A stretch of DNA of 64,000 bases from Extensimonas vulgaris (GTDB taxonomy: Bacteria; Pseudomonadota; Gammaproteobacteria; Burkholderiales; Burkholderiaceae_C), in the NCBI RefSeq assembly GCF_003337425.1, contig NZ_QPJU01000008.1, positions 62,001 through 126,000 of the forward strand, in the 5' to 3' direction. The position numbers and the translations under genes were made by a program. The notes beneath the pieces were generated by a model that worked only from the letters and a program-made list of their open reading frames with translations, did no database searches and was not told the origin of the DNA. Positions within the stretch are counted from its first letter, which is position 1. Every line of letters begins with the position of its first letter. Below, one piece after another: positions 19,175 to 27,140 of the stretch.

Positions 19175-20272
19175 ATGCCACAGCTTTCCATCGTCGTCCC
19201 CACCTTCAACGAAGCCGGCAACGTCACCGAGCTGCGCGACCGCGTCGCGCGCGCACTCGAAGGCGTGGACTGGGAAATGATCTTCGTCGATGACGACTCG
19301 CCCGACGGCACCGCCGACAAGGTGCGCGCCCTCGCCCAGTCCGACGCGCGCGTGCGCTGCCTGCAGCGCATCGGGCGGCGCGGCCTGGCCTCGGCCTGCA
19401 TCGAAGGCATGCTGGCTTCGTCCGCTCCCGTGGTCGCGGTGATGGACGCCGATTTGCAGCACGACGAGCGCCTGCTGCGCGCCATGTTCGAAGCGCTGCA
19501 AAAAGATGCCAACCTCGATGTGGTGGTCGGCAGCCGCTACGTCGAAGGCGGTGGCATAGGCGCGTGGAAGCAGTCGCGCGCCTTCCTGAGCCGCCTGGCA
19601 ACGCGGTTGAGCCGCAGCGTGCTCAAGGCCGACCTCAAAGACCCGATGAGCGGCTTTTTCATGATCCGCCACGCGGCGGCGCTGCGCTGCATTCGCCAGG
19701 GCATGTCGGGCGTGGGCTTCAAAATCCTGCTCGACCTGTTCGCGAGCTCGCCCACGCCGCTGCGCTATCTCGAGCTGCCCTACCAGTTCCGCGAGCGCTT
19801 TTCCGGCGAGAGCAAGCTCGACACCACGGTGGCGTGGGAATACTTCATCATGCTGCTGGACCGCTTCTTCGGCCGCGTGGTGCCCATCCGCTTCATCGCG
19901 TTCACGCTGGTGGGCGGCTTCGGGCTGCTGGTGCACCTGCTGGTACTGTCGGTCTGCTTCAAGTTGCTTTCGATGCCGTTTTTGTGGGCACAAACTGCTG
20001 CCACGCTGGTCGCCATGACCAGCAATTTCGTGCTCAACAACTTGCTGACCTACCGCGACATGCGCCTGCGCGGCTGGCAGCTGCTGCGCGGCTGGATTAG
20101 CTTCACGCTCGCGTGCAGCGTGGGCGCCCTCGCCAACGTGGGCATCGCGGCCTGGCTGTTCAGCCAGCAGGCATCGTGGGTACTCTCGGCTTTTGCGGGC
20201 GTGGTCGTGGGGGCCGTGTGGAACTACGCCATCACCGCCATCTACACCTGGAACAAACCCAAAGGCGGCTGA
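19175..20272 (+). CDS. GT2 polyprenyl-phosphate glycosyltransferase fused to GtrA domain
   Basis: The 365-residue protein has an N-terminal GT2 domain (about 1-225; SIVVPTFNEAGNV, FVDDDSPDGT, VAVMDADLQHD with the DXD-type acidic motif, and GSRYVEGG) like dolichol-phosphate mannosyltransferase. The C-terminal 120 residues are a four-helix GtrA-type membrane domain (RFIAFTLVGGFGLLVHLL to NYAITAIYTWNK). It should load a sugar on undecaprenyl phosphate and help flip it for the GT39 enzyme 27 bp upstream. Together they form a small lipid-linked sugar pathway acting on an unknown envelope target. Confidence 0.9.
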   Translation: MPQLSIVVPTFNEAGNVTELRDRVARALEGVDWEMIFVDDDSPDGTADKVRALAQSDARVRCLQRIGRRGLASACIEGMLASSAPVVAVMDADLQHDERLLRAMFEALQKDANLDVVVGSRYVEGGGIGAWKQSRAFLSRLATRLSRSVLKADLKDPMSGFFMIRHAAALRCIRQGMSGVGFKILLDLFASSPTPLRYLELPYQFRERFSGESKLDTTVAWEYFIMLLDRFFGRVVPIRFIAFTLVGGFGLLVHLLVLSVCFKLLSMPFLWAQTAATLVAMTSNFVLNNLLTYRDMRLRGWQLLRGWISFTLACSVGALANVGIAAWLFSQQASWVLSAFAGVVVGAVWNYAITAIYTWNKPKGG

Positions 20273-20326
20273 GCTTTCGCCCAGTTTTGTATTTTTTCGC
20301 ATCTCTGCCACTTTTGCACTTGCGCC

Positions 20327-21046
20327 ATGAACACCACCACCGTGAATGCCGATCCGGCCGAATTGGCCAAGTTTTCCGAACTCGCCCACCGTTGGTGGGA
20401 CCCGGAGAGCGAGTTCCGCCCACTGCACCAGATCAATCCGCTGCGCCTCGAGTGGATAGACAGCCTGGCCAGATTGCAAGGCCAGCACGTGCTCGACGTC
20501 GGCTGCGGTGGCGGCATCCTGGCCGATGCCATGGCACGCAAGGGCGCACAGGTCACCGGCATAGACCTGTCCACCAAGGCCCTGCGCGTGGCGCAACTGC
20601 ATGCGCTCGAAGCCGACACGCCCAACATCCGCTACCGCGAAATCAGCGCCGAAGCTCTGGCACAAGAGCAGCCCGAGAGCTTCGACATCGTGACCTGCAT
20701 GGAAATGCTTGAGCACGTGCCCGATCCGGCCTCGGTCGTGCGCGCCTGTGCCGCGCTCGTGCGTCCGGGCGGCTGGGTGTTTTTTTCCACCATTCACCGC
20801 AATCCCAAGGCTTTCTTGTTTGCCATTGTGGGCGCCGAATACCTGCTCAAGCTGCTGCCGCGCGGCACCCACGAATACGCGCGCTTTATCCGCCCGAGCG
20901 AGCTCGCCGCCTTCGCCCGCGCCGCCGGTCTCGAAGTCGTGCAGGAGCGCGGGCTCGAATACAACCCGCTCACGCGCCGCTACCGCCTGGGCCACGACAC
21001 CAGCGTCAACTACCTCATGGCCACGCGGCGCAGCCTCGGTGCTTGA
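20327..21046 (+). CDS. ubiG: UbiG, ubiquinone O-methyltransferase
   Basis: UbiG carries out both SAM-dependent O-methylations in ubiquinone synthesis. The 239-residue length is right. The beginning [30 protein letters not shown] is diagnostic, here seen as [15 protein letters not shown], and the SAM motif is [16 protein letters not shown] near residue 62. EMLEHVPDP and [20 protein letters not shown] are also typical. gph starts 34 bp downstream, a linkage seen widely in proteobacteria. Confidence 0.96.
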   Translation: MNTTTVNADPAELAKFSELAHRWWDPESEFRPLHQINPLRLEWIDSLARLQGQHVLDVGCGGGILADAMARKGAQVTGIDLSTKALRVAQLHALEADTPNIRYREISAEALAQEQPESFDIVTCMEMLEHVPDPASVVRACAALVRPGGWVFFSTIHRNPKAFLFAIVGAEYLLKLLPRGTHEYARFIRPSELAAFARAAGLEVVQERGLEYNPLTRRYRLGHDTSVNYLMATRRSLGA

Positions 21047-21080
21047 TGCGCTCTTGCTCGCCCTCGCATCGCCCACGCCC

Positions 21081-21746
21081 ATGTTCCGCAACGTCCGCGC
21101 CGTCCTGTTCGACCTCGACGGCACCCTGATCGACAGCGCCCCCGACCTCGGCGCCGCTGCCAACCAAATGCGCATCCGGCGCGGCCTGCCCGCGCTACCG
21201 CTCGCACGCTACCGCCCCATGGCGGGCGCGGGCGCGCGCGGCATGCTCGGCGAGGCCTTCGGGATAGATCCCGAGCACCCCGACTTTGCCAGCCTGCGCG
21301 AAGAATTCTTCTGCGCCTACGAAGCCTGCCTGAACCACCACACCGAAGTGTTTGCCGGCGTGCCCGAACTGATCGACCAGCTGCTGCAGCGTGGGCTGGC
21401 CTGGGGTGTGGTCACCAACAAAATCGCCCGCTTCACCGAACCGCTGACCCGCGCCCTGCCCTTGTTCGCAAGTGCTGGCGCCATTATTAGCGGCGACACC
21501 ACGCCACACGCCAAACCGCACCCGGCGCCGCTGCTCGAAGCCGCCACAAGGCTACGAGTCGCGCCAGAGCAGTGCCTCTACGTAGGCGATGACGCGCGCG
21601 ACATCGCTGCCGGCCGCGCTGCCGGCATGGGCACCGTCGCAGCCTGCTACGGCTACCTTGGCATCCAGCCGGACCTGCAGCAATGGGGCGCGCACGCACT
21701 GATAAATTTACCCATTGAGCTCTTGCAATTGCTGGCACCAACCTAA
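21081..21746 (+). CDS. gph: Phosphoglycolate phosphatase-like HAD hydrolase
   Basis: The 221-residue HAD-superfamily protein has motif I VLFDLDGTLIDSAPD, motif II VVTNK, the lysine in HAKPHPAPLL and motif IV YVGDDARDIAAGRAAG. In this setting (after ubiG) the usual assignment is Gph, which clears 2-phosphoglycolate. A pyrophosphatase-type HAD is the alternative. The ATG at 21081 directly precedes FRNVRAVLFDLDG; the open frame reaching back into ubiG is not used. ssrA starts 14 bp after the stop. Confidence 0.9.
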   Translation: MFRNVRAVLFDLDGTLIDSAPDLGAAANQMRIRRGLPALPLARYRPMAGAGARGMLGEAFGIDPEHPDFASLREEFFCAYEACLNHHTEVFAGVPELIDQLLQRGLAWGVVTNKIARFTEPLTRALPLFASAGAIISGDTTPHAKPHPAPLLEAATRLRVAPEQCLYVGDDARDIAAGRAAGMGTVAACYGYLGIQPDLQQWGAHALINLPIELLQLLAPT

Positions 21747-21749
21747 AAT
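21723..21749 (+). promoter_or_regulatory. Possible ssrA promoter
   Basis: TAAAAT at 21744-21749 lies 10 bases before the mature 5' end of tmRNA and makes a good -10. The best -35 candidate, TTGCAA at 21723-21728, gives a short 15-bp spacer. The promoter lies within the last codons of gph. Confidence 0.4.
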
Positions 21750-21759
21750 AGCGTGCCAA

Positions 21760-22146
21760 GGGGCTGTCCTGGTTTCGACGCGGGTTCGGAATCGGTGCGG
21801 TGCATGTCGAGCTTGAGTCACGCTCGTAAATCTCGATTCAACAAAGTAACTGCAAACGACGAACGTTTCGCACTCGCTGCTTAATTGCCAGCGAGCCTTG
21901 CAACAGTTGGCCTATGGGCTGGGCAAGGGGGCACTGAACACTCAGTGCCTCCAGGCTGCAAGGGCATTCACATAGGCTGGTTGCGCCTCGGGTACCTTGG
22001 GTCGCAACGAGATTCAAGGGTACTGGCAACCGGTGTAGCGTGCGCCTGCGCGACACCGGTGGCGAGAATTAAAACAGCGCGCTAAACATGTAGATCTGCT
22101 CGAAGAAGGCTTGCGGACGCGGGTTCAACTCCCGCCAGCTCCACCA
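21760..22146 (+). ncRNA. ssrA: tmRNA (one-piece)
   Basis: tmRNA rescues stalled ribosomes and tags the nascent chain for proteolysis. The 5' end GGGGCTGTCCTGGTTTCGACG and the 3' end GGGTTCAACTCCCGCCAGCT plus CCACCA form the tRNA-like domain; split motifs such as GGTTTCGACG and TTCAACTCCC are clear. The tag reading frame at 21852-21881 encodes ANDERFALAA and ends in TAA at 21882. That tag is the form I know from Comamonadaceae and relatives. Length is about 387 nt including the encoded CCA. The host proteases ClpAP/ClpXP that act on tagged proteins include the clpA gene in this window. Confidence 0.97.
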
Positions 22147-22153
22147 TAATGTG

Positions 22154-22186
22154 AAATCCCAACCCTTATCCGGTTGGGATTTTTTT
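22154..22186 (+). terminator. Rho-independent terminator of ssrA
   Basis: An 11-bp stem AAATCCCAACC/GGTTGGGATTT with a 7-nt loop is followed by a run of T ending at 22186. It begins eight bases after the tmRNA 3' end. Confidence 0.92.
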
Positions 22187-22412
22187 GCCCGTTCCCCCTG
22201 TGTTGGCGCGGTTTCCGGGCATGGCCTCGCGAGCGCCACCCCTGCGAAGGCGGCGTTTTCACCCCATTCGGGGCCTCTCCGTTCTCAGTTTTCTCTGGTG
22301 GTCTCGCGAGCGTTCGCGAGATCACTTCCTTGGCTGGCAAGGGCTCTGAGGCGGTCGGTTGTGGTCGGAGACTGCTGCAGCGCTGGCGACCGAGAACCGC
22401 ACAGGCGGGTTT
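22187..22412. other. Intergenic region without a supported gene
   Basis: This 226-bp stretch lies between the ssrA terminator and the end of the MerR gene. It contains an 18-bp near-perfect palindrome CTCGCGAGCGTTCGCGAG (22304-22321) and a second CTCGCGAG near 22227. Open frames cross it on both strands but continue antisense into neighbours and show no family features. Confidence 0.5.
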
Positions 22413-22892
22413 TTACGACGCTGTTGACTCTGCGCCTGAGCGCTCATGTCCACCTTTACGGCCTAGTTTCACGCCTGTCGGGTTATCTGCGTTCGCACCG
22501 GTCGTATCCCGCAGAGACTCCAACGCACCACATTCCCCAATGCATACCCCGCCGGCGCAGGCGCTGCGAATGCCCTGGATTTGCTTACGCAAAGCCTTGA
22601 GCTCAGAAATACGTCCTTCGACCAGTCGCAGGTGTTCATCGAGCAGCACATTGACATCGTCACAGGGCTTGGCCGGGTCGTCCTGTAAGTGCAGCAACAC
22701 CCGAATTTCGTCATGAGTCATGTCCAGCGACCGGCAGCGCCGGATGAAGGCCAGCCGGTCGACATGATGAGCGCCGTAGTCGCGGTAGTTGTTGCTGCCA
22801 CGGGCGGGCGGTTCCAGCAGTCCCTCCACCTCGTAGAACCGGATCGTGGAAACCCGGCACCCCGTCAGTGCTGCAAGTTCGCCGATTTTCAT
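22413..22892 (-). CDS. cadR: CadR/PbrR-type MerR-family metal regulator
   Basis: The 159-residue MerR-family activator starts MKIGELAALTGCRVSTIRFYE (winged HTH, residues 1-70), followed by a long dimerisation helix. The Cys pattern, C77 and then C112, C117 and C121 in the loop ACAGGVCIGEC, is that of Cd(II)/Pb(II) sensors. It should bind the promoter between itself and the divergent transporter and underwind it when metal binds. It is slightly longer than usual; the tail after about residue 130 is non-conserved. Confidence 0.9.
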   Translation of the reverse strand: MKIGELAALTGCRVSTIRFYEVEGLLEPPARGSNNYRDYGAHHVDRLAFIRRCRSLDMTHDEIRVLLHLQDDPAKPCDDVNVLLDEHLRLVEGRISELKALRKQIQGIRSACAGGVCIGECGALESLRDTTGANADNPTGVKLGRKGGHERSGAESTAS

Positions 22893-22910
22893 GAAAACTC
22901 TCCTGAGGGC

Positions 22911-22941
22911 TTGACTCTACAGTTACTTGAGGGTTTCTAAT
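22911..22941 (+). promoter_or_regulatory. MerR-type promoter and operator of the metal transporter
   Basis: TTGACT (22911-22916) and a -10 at TCTAAT (22936-22941) are separated by 19 bp, the overlong spacer typical of MerR-activated promoters. The spacer holds the imperfect dyad CTCTACAGTTACTTGAG, close to cad/pbr operators as I know them. Confidence 0.8.
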
Positions 22942-22961
22942 GGGTGCAGGAGAACAAAACT

Positions 22962-24089
22962 ATGAAAACATGTCAAGGCAGTACCTGCTCTGGCGGGTGC
23001 ACATCGAACCAAATCAACACCCCCGTCTCGACCAGCGCAATGCCGCCCGGTCGAGCTGAAGCGTTTTCCAGCGTGTTTGCTATCCCGAAGATGGATTGCC
23101 CTTCGGAGGAGAACCTCGTCCGGATGGCGTTGGCGGGGACCGAAGGCGTGACAGCACTGGAATTCGATCTGGCCACGCGGCGTCTCACGGTCACGCATAG
23201 CGGTGAAGCGGAGCGCATCGAGGCGAAGCTCCGTCCGCTGAACCTTGACGCGGCGCTCATCGAGACTGCGGCAGCGAAGTCGACAGTCGGCACCCTGACC
23301 CGCTTCTCCATCCCCAAGATGGATTGCCCCTCCGAAGAGAACTTGATTCGCATGGCGTTGGCCGATCAGGCGGGTATCGGGACGCTGTCGTTCGATCTGC
23401 GCAAACATGAGCTGTCGGTCATCCACATGGGGCCGACGGAGGACATCCTCGGCAAGCTGGCCCCCCTGAATCTGAATGCTGAGCTCATCGATTCGGTGCC
23501 TCAAGGAAATGTGCCCTTGGCCAGACCGGACCCTGAAGGCGACGCTTCGGAAGCCCGTACGCTGAAGGTCATGCTGGCCATCAACGGCACCATGTTCGTC
23601 TTTGAGATGCTGGTGGGCTTGATCGCGCAGTCGACCGGGCTGATCGCCGATTCGCTTGACATGTTTGCCGATGCGGCTGTGTACGGACTTGCGCTGTACG
23701 CAGTCGGACGCGCCGCGGGCATGAAAATCAGAGCCGCCCATTTCGCCGGATGGCTTCAGATGTTGCTGGCACTTGGCGCTTTGGGCGAGGTGCTGCGCAG
23801 GGCCGTGTTCGGCAGCGAGCCGCAATCGAGCTTGATGATTGGCGTCGGGCTCATTGCCCTCGTGGCCAATATGACCTGCCTCGTACTCATCGCCCGCAAG
23901 CGGGATCGCGGCGTGCACATGACGGCCAGCTACATCTTCTCGGCCAACGATGTCATCGCCAATCTGGGCGTGGTCGCCGCAGGCTTGTTGGTGGCATGGA
24001 CCGGCTCACCCTATCCGGACCTTGTCATCGGCAGCATTATCGGCCTGGTCGTACTCAGCGGCGCGCGGCGCATCCTGATGCTTAGGTGA
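22962..24089 (+). CDS. CDF-like cation efflux transporter with two HMA-like domains
   Basis: The 375-residue protein begins with a Cys-rich segment (MKTCQGSTCSGGCTS), then two HMA-like repeats each carrying IPKMDCPSEENL (Cys 45 and 121) in place of the CxxC motif, then a membrane domain of about six helices from residue ~185 (GLIADSLDMFADAAVYGLALY) typical of cation diffusion facilitators. It should export a divalent metal, plausibly Cd, Zn or Pb, judging from the CadR-type regulator. The ATG at 22962 has AGGAGA eight bases upstream; a GTG at 22944 lies in frame but before that site. The C terminus ends abruptly after GARRILMLR close to the prophage edge and may have been altered by integration. 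Confidence 0.85.
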   Translation: MKTCQGSTCSGGCTSNQINTPVSTSAMPPGRAEAFSSVFAIPKMDCPSEENLVRMALAGTEGVTALEFDLATRRLTVTHSGEAERIEAKLRPLNLDAALIETAAAKSTVGTLTRFSIPKMDCPSEENLIRMALADQAGIGTLSFDLRKHELSVIHMGPTEDILGKLAPLNLNAELIDSVPQGNVPLARPDPEGDASEARTLKVMLAINGTMFVFEMLVGLIAQSTGLIADSLDMFADAAVYGLALYAVGRAAGMKIRAAHFAGWLQMLLALGALGEVLRRAVFGSEPQSSLMIGVGLIALVANMTCLVLIARKRDRGVHMTASYIFSANDVIANLGVVAAGLLVAWTGSPYPDLVIGSIIGLVVLSGARRILMLR

Positions 24090-24179
24090 AGGCAATCGTT
24101 CCAGGGCGATTGTCAGGGAGTTCTCAGGCGAATCATCCCAGAACCGCAGGAGGCGTTCGGCGTGGTTGGGCTCGGCGCA

Positions 24180-24653
24180 TCAGGCTCGCGGCGCAAACAC
24201 GCGGATCTGGTCGTCCCAGCCGTTGGGCCAAGGGCGGCGCATCACCTGCTCCAGCACAGCCCCGGGCGTGCTGATCAGTCGCTCGACGACCTCCGGTGCC
24301 AACAGAGTCAGCCGCATCACGCGACGCACCTGGGTGACGTCAATGTCTTCGGCCTCGGCGATGTCGGCCACGGACGCCACCCGCTGTTCGTCCAGCAAGC
24401 GTTGCCAGTGATACGCCAGACCCAGCGCGCGCATCAACGCGGAGTCCTGCGCAGCCTCGCGGGCCAGACGTTCCTGGTGCGCTTGCTCCGAGAACGCCTG
24501 CGGCGCGTCAAGCGGTGTGATGACCTGCTTCTTCAGACCACGGCGCACAAGCGTCCAGGGCAGAAAGGTTTCGATCTGCACGCCGCCAGCGGGCAGCGGC
24601 GTCTGATACGTCACGGGTTCGCCTTTGGCCCGGCCGCGATGCTTGAGACTCAT
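24180..24653 (-). CDS. Small HTH protein 1 of the recombinase operon
   Basis: The 157-residue protein is not a named family to me. It has an N-terminal stretch VQIETFLPWTLVRRGLKKQV and a C-terminal HTH-like part (SVADIAEAEDIDVTQVRRVMRL, then TLLAPEVVERLI). The C-terminal pattern resembles the KorB-like HTH seen at the ends of some serine recombinases. It is a paralogue of the next gene: both share TF.P.T..RRG, a WQ.LLD motif, and RLTLLAP followed by two aliphatic residues and E. It overlaps the upstream gene by ATGA, so it is translationally coupled and last in the operon. A recombination accessory or directionality role is an inference from context. Confidence 0.75.
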   Translation of the reverse strand: MSLKHRGRAKGEPVTYQTPLPAGGVQIETFLPWTLVRRGLKKQVITPLDAPQAFSEQAHQERLAREAAQDSALMRALGLAYHWQRLLDEQRVASVADIAEAEDIDVTQVRRVMRLTLLAPEVVERLISTPGAVLEQVMRRPWPNGWDDQIRVFAPRA

Positions 24654-25021
24654 GCCTCCTCCTCAAAACTGGCCATGAGCTGGCGCTGGCCCTGCCAGTC
24701 GACCATCAGGCGGTTTCGCTGAAACCATATCAGGGTCAGACGGCGCGGCTGCAGGCCCGCCATGAACTGTTCGATGATGTCGGGGGCCAGCAGGGTCAGG
24801 CGCAGCAGCTCGTTGACCACCGAGTGGTGCAGTTTCTCGGCCCGCGCGATGGCCGAGCCGCTCTGCATGGCGCCGGTGTCCAGCAGGTGTTGCCAGTAGA
24901 AGGCGCGTGCCACACCGTCGAGCAGGGTGACGTCGTGGACGTCTCGGTTGTCGACAGCCACGCGTTGGACGCCCCGGCGGCGGAACGTCAAGGGCACGAA
25001 GGTTTCCATCGGGTCAGTCAT
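24650..25021 (-). CDS. Small HTH protein 2 of the recombinase operon
   Basis: The 123-residue protein is paralogous to the gene that follows it. It starts MTDPMETFVPLTFRRRG, has FYWQHLLDTGAMQSGSAIA and the HTH-like ARAEKLHHSVVNELLRLTLL, ending in the basic stretch LTLIWFQRNRLMVDWQ. The start at 25021 overlaps the recombinase stop by one base (TGATG), which rules in this start over the longer frame to 25105. The likely job is DNA binding together with the recombinase, an inference from coupling and the HTH. Confidence 0.75.
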   Translation of the reverse strand: MTDPMETFVPLTFRRRGVQRVAVDNRDVHDVTLLDGVARAFYWQHLLDTGAMQSGSAIARAEKLHHSVVNELLRLTLLAPDIIEQFMAGLQPRRLTLIWFQRNRLMVDWQGQRQLMASFEEEA

Positions 25022-26400
25022 CAGGCTTCGACCTCCAGCAGTTCGCTGCCGATGCTGCCGGGTGCGAACTCCTCGATCAGCGCGTTCCAACCGATCTCCC
25101 GCCACTTCACCTTGATGCCTTGCACCTCACCCGCGTGGACGAGGTCGATGCGTTCGATCAGCAGGTTGGCGATGCGGTGGCGCTCCGCTGGGAACAGTTG
25201 ATCCCACACGTCGTTGAGCCGTCCCATCGCCATCACGGTGGTGGCCTCGTCGACCTGGGCGCCGTTGCGCTGGATGTGGCGCACCACCGACGCCATGGAT
25301 TCCGGGCTGGTCAGCACCGTCCGGATCTGGGCTACCACCGCGCCCTCGATTTCCAGCGCGGGTAGGCGCTCGTAGTTCTTGCCCGGCGCGCCGAAGCGGG
25401 CCTCCGACTTCGACACGTAGTAGTGGTACTTGCGCCCATTCTTGCGTGAGTAGGTCGGGTACATCCGCTCGCCGGTCGGCGCGTACAGCAGGCCACGCAG
25501 CAGCGCGTCGGTGCGTGACCTGATCTTGGTTTCCACGGATCGTGCGTGGCCGTCCTTGGCCAGGATCTCGTGGACCCGCCCCCACAGGCCGTGGTCGATG
25601 ATCGCCGGATGCGCACCGGGGTACCAATTGCCCTTGTGCGATAGCTCACCGAGGTAGATGCGGTTACGCAGCAGCTTGTGCAGGTACTTCTTGTCGATCC
25701 GCGCCCCGTTGCGGGTCTGGCCCTCCTGCGTCGTCCACGCCTTGGTGGTGATGCCCTCGGCGGTGAGATTGGCGGCAATCTGGGTGGGCGAGCCGATGGT
25801 GAGCATCTCTTCGAAGATGCGCCGCACCACCGCCGCCTCAGAAGCGTTGATGACCAATTGGCGGTTATCGACGTCGTAGCCCAGGGGCGGCACGCCACCC
25901 ATCCACATCCCTTTGCGCTTGGCTGCGGCGATCTTGTCGCGGATGCGCTCGCCGGTGACCTCGCGCTCGAACTGGGCGAAGGACAGCAGTACGTTGAGCA
26001 TCAGCCGACCCATCGAGGTGGTGGTGTTGAACTGCTGGGTGACCGACACAAAGGACACCCCGTGGCGTTCGAACACTTCAACCATCTTGGAGAAGTCGGC
26101 CAAGCTGCGCGTCAGGCGGTCGATCTTGTAGACCACCACGATGTCGATCTGGCCGCGCTCGATGTCCGCCATCAGGCGTTTCAGCCCCGGCCGATCCGTG
26201 TTGCCGCCAGAGAAGCCGGGGTCGTCGTAGTCGTCGGCCACCGGAATCCAGCCCTCGGATCGCTGACTGGCGACGTAGGCGTGGCCCGCCTCCTTCTGCG
26301 CGTCGATGGAGTTGAACTCCTGGTCAAGTCGTTCATCCGAGGACACCCGGCAGTAGACGGCGCAGCGCTTGCGGGCCTTGGTGCTGGCAATCTCGCTCAT
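25021..26400 (-). CDS. Large serine recombinase (phage integrase)
   Basis: The 459-residue protein has an N-terminal resolvase catalytic domain with the nucleophile in YCRVSS (Ser 20), the arginine motif VYKIDRLTRSLADF and the E-helix region SFAQFEREVTGERIRDKI. The recombinase domain follows (GYDVDNRQLVINASEA, GLLYAPTGERMYPTY). A zinc ribbon is not evident: where many large serine integrases have CxxC pairs, this one reads YAPTGERMYPTYSRKN. A C-terminal coiled-coil/HTH segment ends the protein. It should integrate and, with a directionality factor, excise this prophage. It is the third gene of a five-gene coupled operon; its start overlaps the DUF2924 stop by four bases. Confidence 0.93.
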   Translation of the reverse strand: MSEIASTKARKRCAVYCRVSSDERLDQEFNSIDAQKEAGHAYVASQRSEGWIPVADDYDDPGFSGGNTDRPGLKRLMADIERGQIDIVVVYKIDRLTRSLADFSKMVEVFERHGVSFVSVTQQFNTTTSMGRLMLNVLLSFAQFEREVTGERIRDKIAAAKRKGMWMGGVPPLGYDVDNRQLVINASEAAVVRRIFEEMLTIGSPTQIAANLTAEGITTKAWTTQEGQTRNGARIDKKYLHKLLRNRIYLGELSHKGNWYPGAHPAIIDHGLWGRVHEILAKDGHARSVETKIRSRTDALLRGLLYAPTGERMYPTYSRKNGRKYHYYVSKSEARFGAPGKNYERLPALEIEGAVVAQIRTVLTSPESMASVVRHIQRNGAQVDEATTVMAMGRLNDVWDQLFPAERHRIANLLIERIDLVHAGEVQGIKVKWREIGWNALIEEFAPGSIGSELLEVEA

Positions 26401-26846
26401 CGCGCACCTCCCTTGCTCAGGCCAAAGAACAGCGGCCCCGACCAGTGCGCGCCCGTGATGTGGCGGGCCACCGCCGTCAGGCTCTTGAAGTTGCGCCCCT
26501 GGTACTCAAACAGCCCCTCGGCGGTGACTGTCACCCGGTGTTCGCGCTCGCCCCATTCGCGCAGCAGGATCGTGCCCGGCGCGAAATCGAACTCCCGCGG
26601 CTTGGCCCGCAGCTTGATCTTGGAGTGTTTTGCGCCGATGGCTTCCAGGCGCTGCTTGGTCTCGGGCGCAAGGCCACCGAAGGCTTCCTCCTGCAGCTTG
26701 TAGGCGAGGCGGGACTCGACGTGCGTGCGGTTGGGGTAGTCCGGGCGGCGCGGGAAATACCGATCCCACACCGTCCAGAGCTCGGACATCGGCAGGCAGG
26801 CCAGCTCCGCTATCCGTGCCGCGACGGATGCTTGTTTCTCGTTCAT
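26397..26846 (-). CDS. DUF2924 protein
   Basis: The 149-residue protein fits DUF2924, a family of unknown function found beside serine recombinases in prophages and islands. Features are LPMSELWTVWDRYF, NRTHVESRLAYKLQEEAFGGL, LLREWGEREHRVTVTAEG and the DNA-mimic or binding-like end FEYQGRNFKSLTAVARHITG. The ATG at 26846 has AGGAGAAG nine bases upstream. It overlaps the upstream 63-aa gene by one base and the recombinase by four. The constant pairing with recombinases suggests help in recombination, but no activity is known to me. Confidence 0.85.
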   Translation of the reverse strand: MNEKQASVAARIAELACLPMSELWTVWDRYFPRRPDYPNRTHVESRLAYKLQEEAFGGLAPETKQRLEAIGAKHSKIKLRAKPREFDFAPGTILLREWGEREHRVTVTAEGLFEYQGRNFKSLTAVARHITGAHWSGPLFFGLSKGGAR

Positions 26847-27037
26847 CACAACTTCTCCTCTTGATAGGGGGTTGTATGAACGCGCTGGTCGGGCAGGAAG
26901 CCAAGGCCAACTTCTCTCTGTTTTGGCTCATCCGCAGCAAGGGTGCGGACGATGGCAGCCGCAAGGATGGCGGCGATTTCGCCAGCACGGGCGCTGGCGC
27001 TCATCTCCGTGGGAGATGCGAGTTCGAGGTTCTTCAT
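26846..27037 (-). CDS. Small protein of 63 aa, first gene of recombinase operon
   Basis: A 63-residue protein with an Ala-rich helix (SARAGEIAAILAAAIVRTLAA) and a C-terminal GLGFLPDQRVHTTPYQ. It has GGAG upstream of ATG 27037 and overlaps the DUF2924 start by TGATG. No function is recognised. Its C-terminal coding DNA contains one of three copies of a 30-bp repeated motif (26876-26905). Confidence 0.7.
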   Translation of the reverse strand: MKNLELASPTEMSASARAGEIAAILAAAIVRTLAADEPKQREVGLGFLPDQRVHTTPYQEEKL

Positions 27038-27140
27038 GACGGCTCCGAGGAATTGCAACCGTCAGGGATAGTGAGCCTGATCTTCCGAAGCGGATGGCAA
27101 CGCAGGGTAATCGTGACCGCCAGTCATGAATCCATTGCGC

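Noticed and set aside
17906-21175. Minus-strand open frame of 1089 codons opposite the glycosyltransferase and ubiG genes
   Set aside because: It crosses several well-supported plus-strand genes and reads as low-complexity His/Gln/Arg sequence.
21760-22146. ssrA as attachment site of the serine-recombinase prophage
   Set aside because: About 2 kb containing the metal module separates ssrA from the recombinase operon, and no second copy of the ssrA 3' end was seen in the window.
22151-22716. Plus-strand frames after ssrA
   Set aside because: They start in the ssrA terminator and run antisense into the MerR gene; no ribosome binding site or family match.
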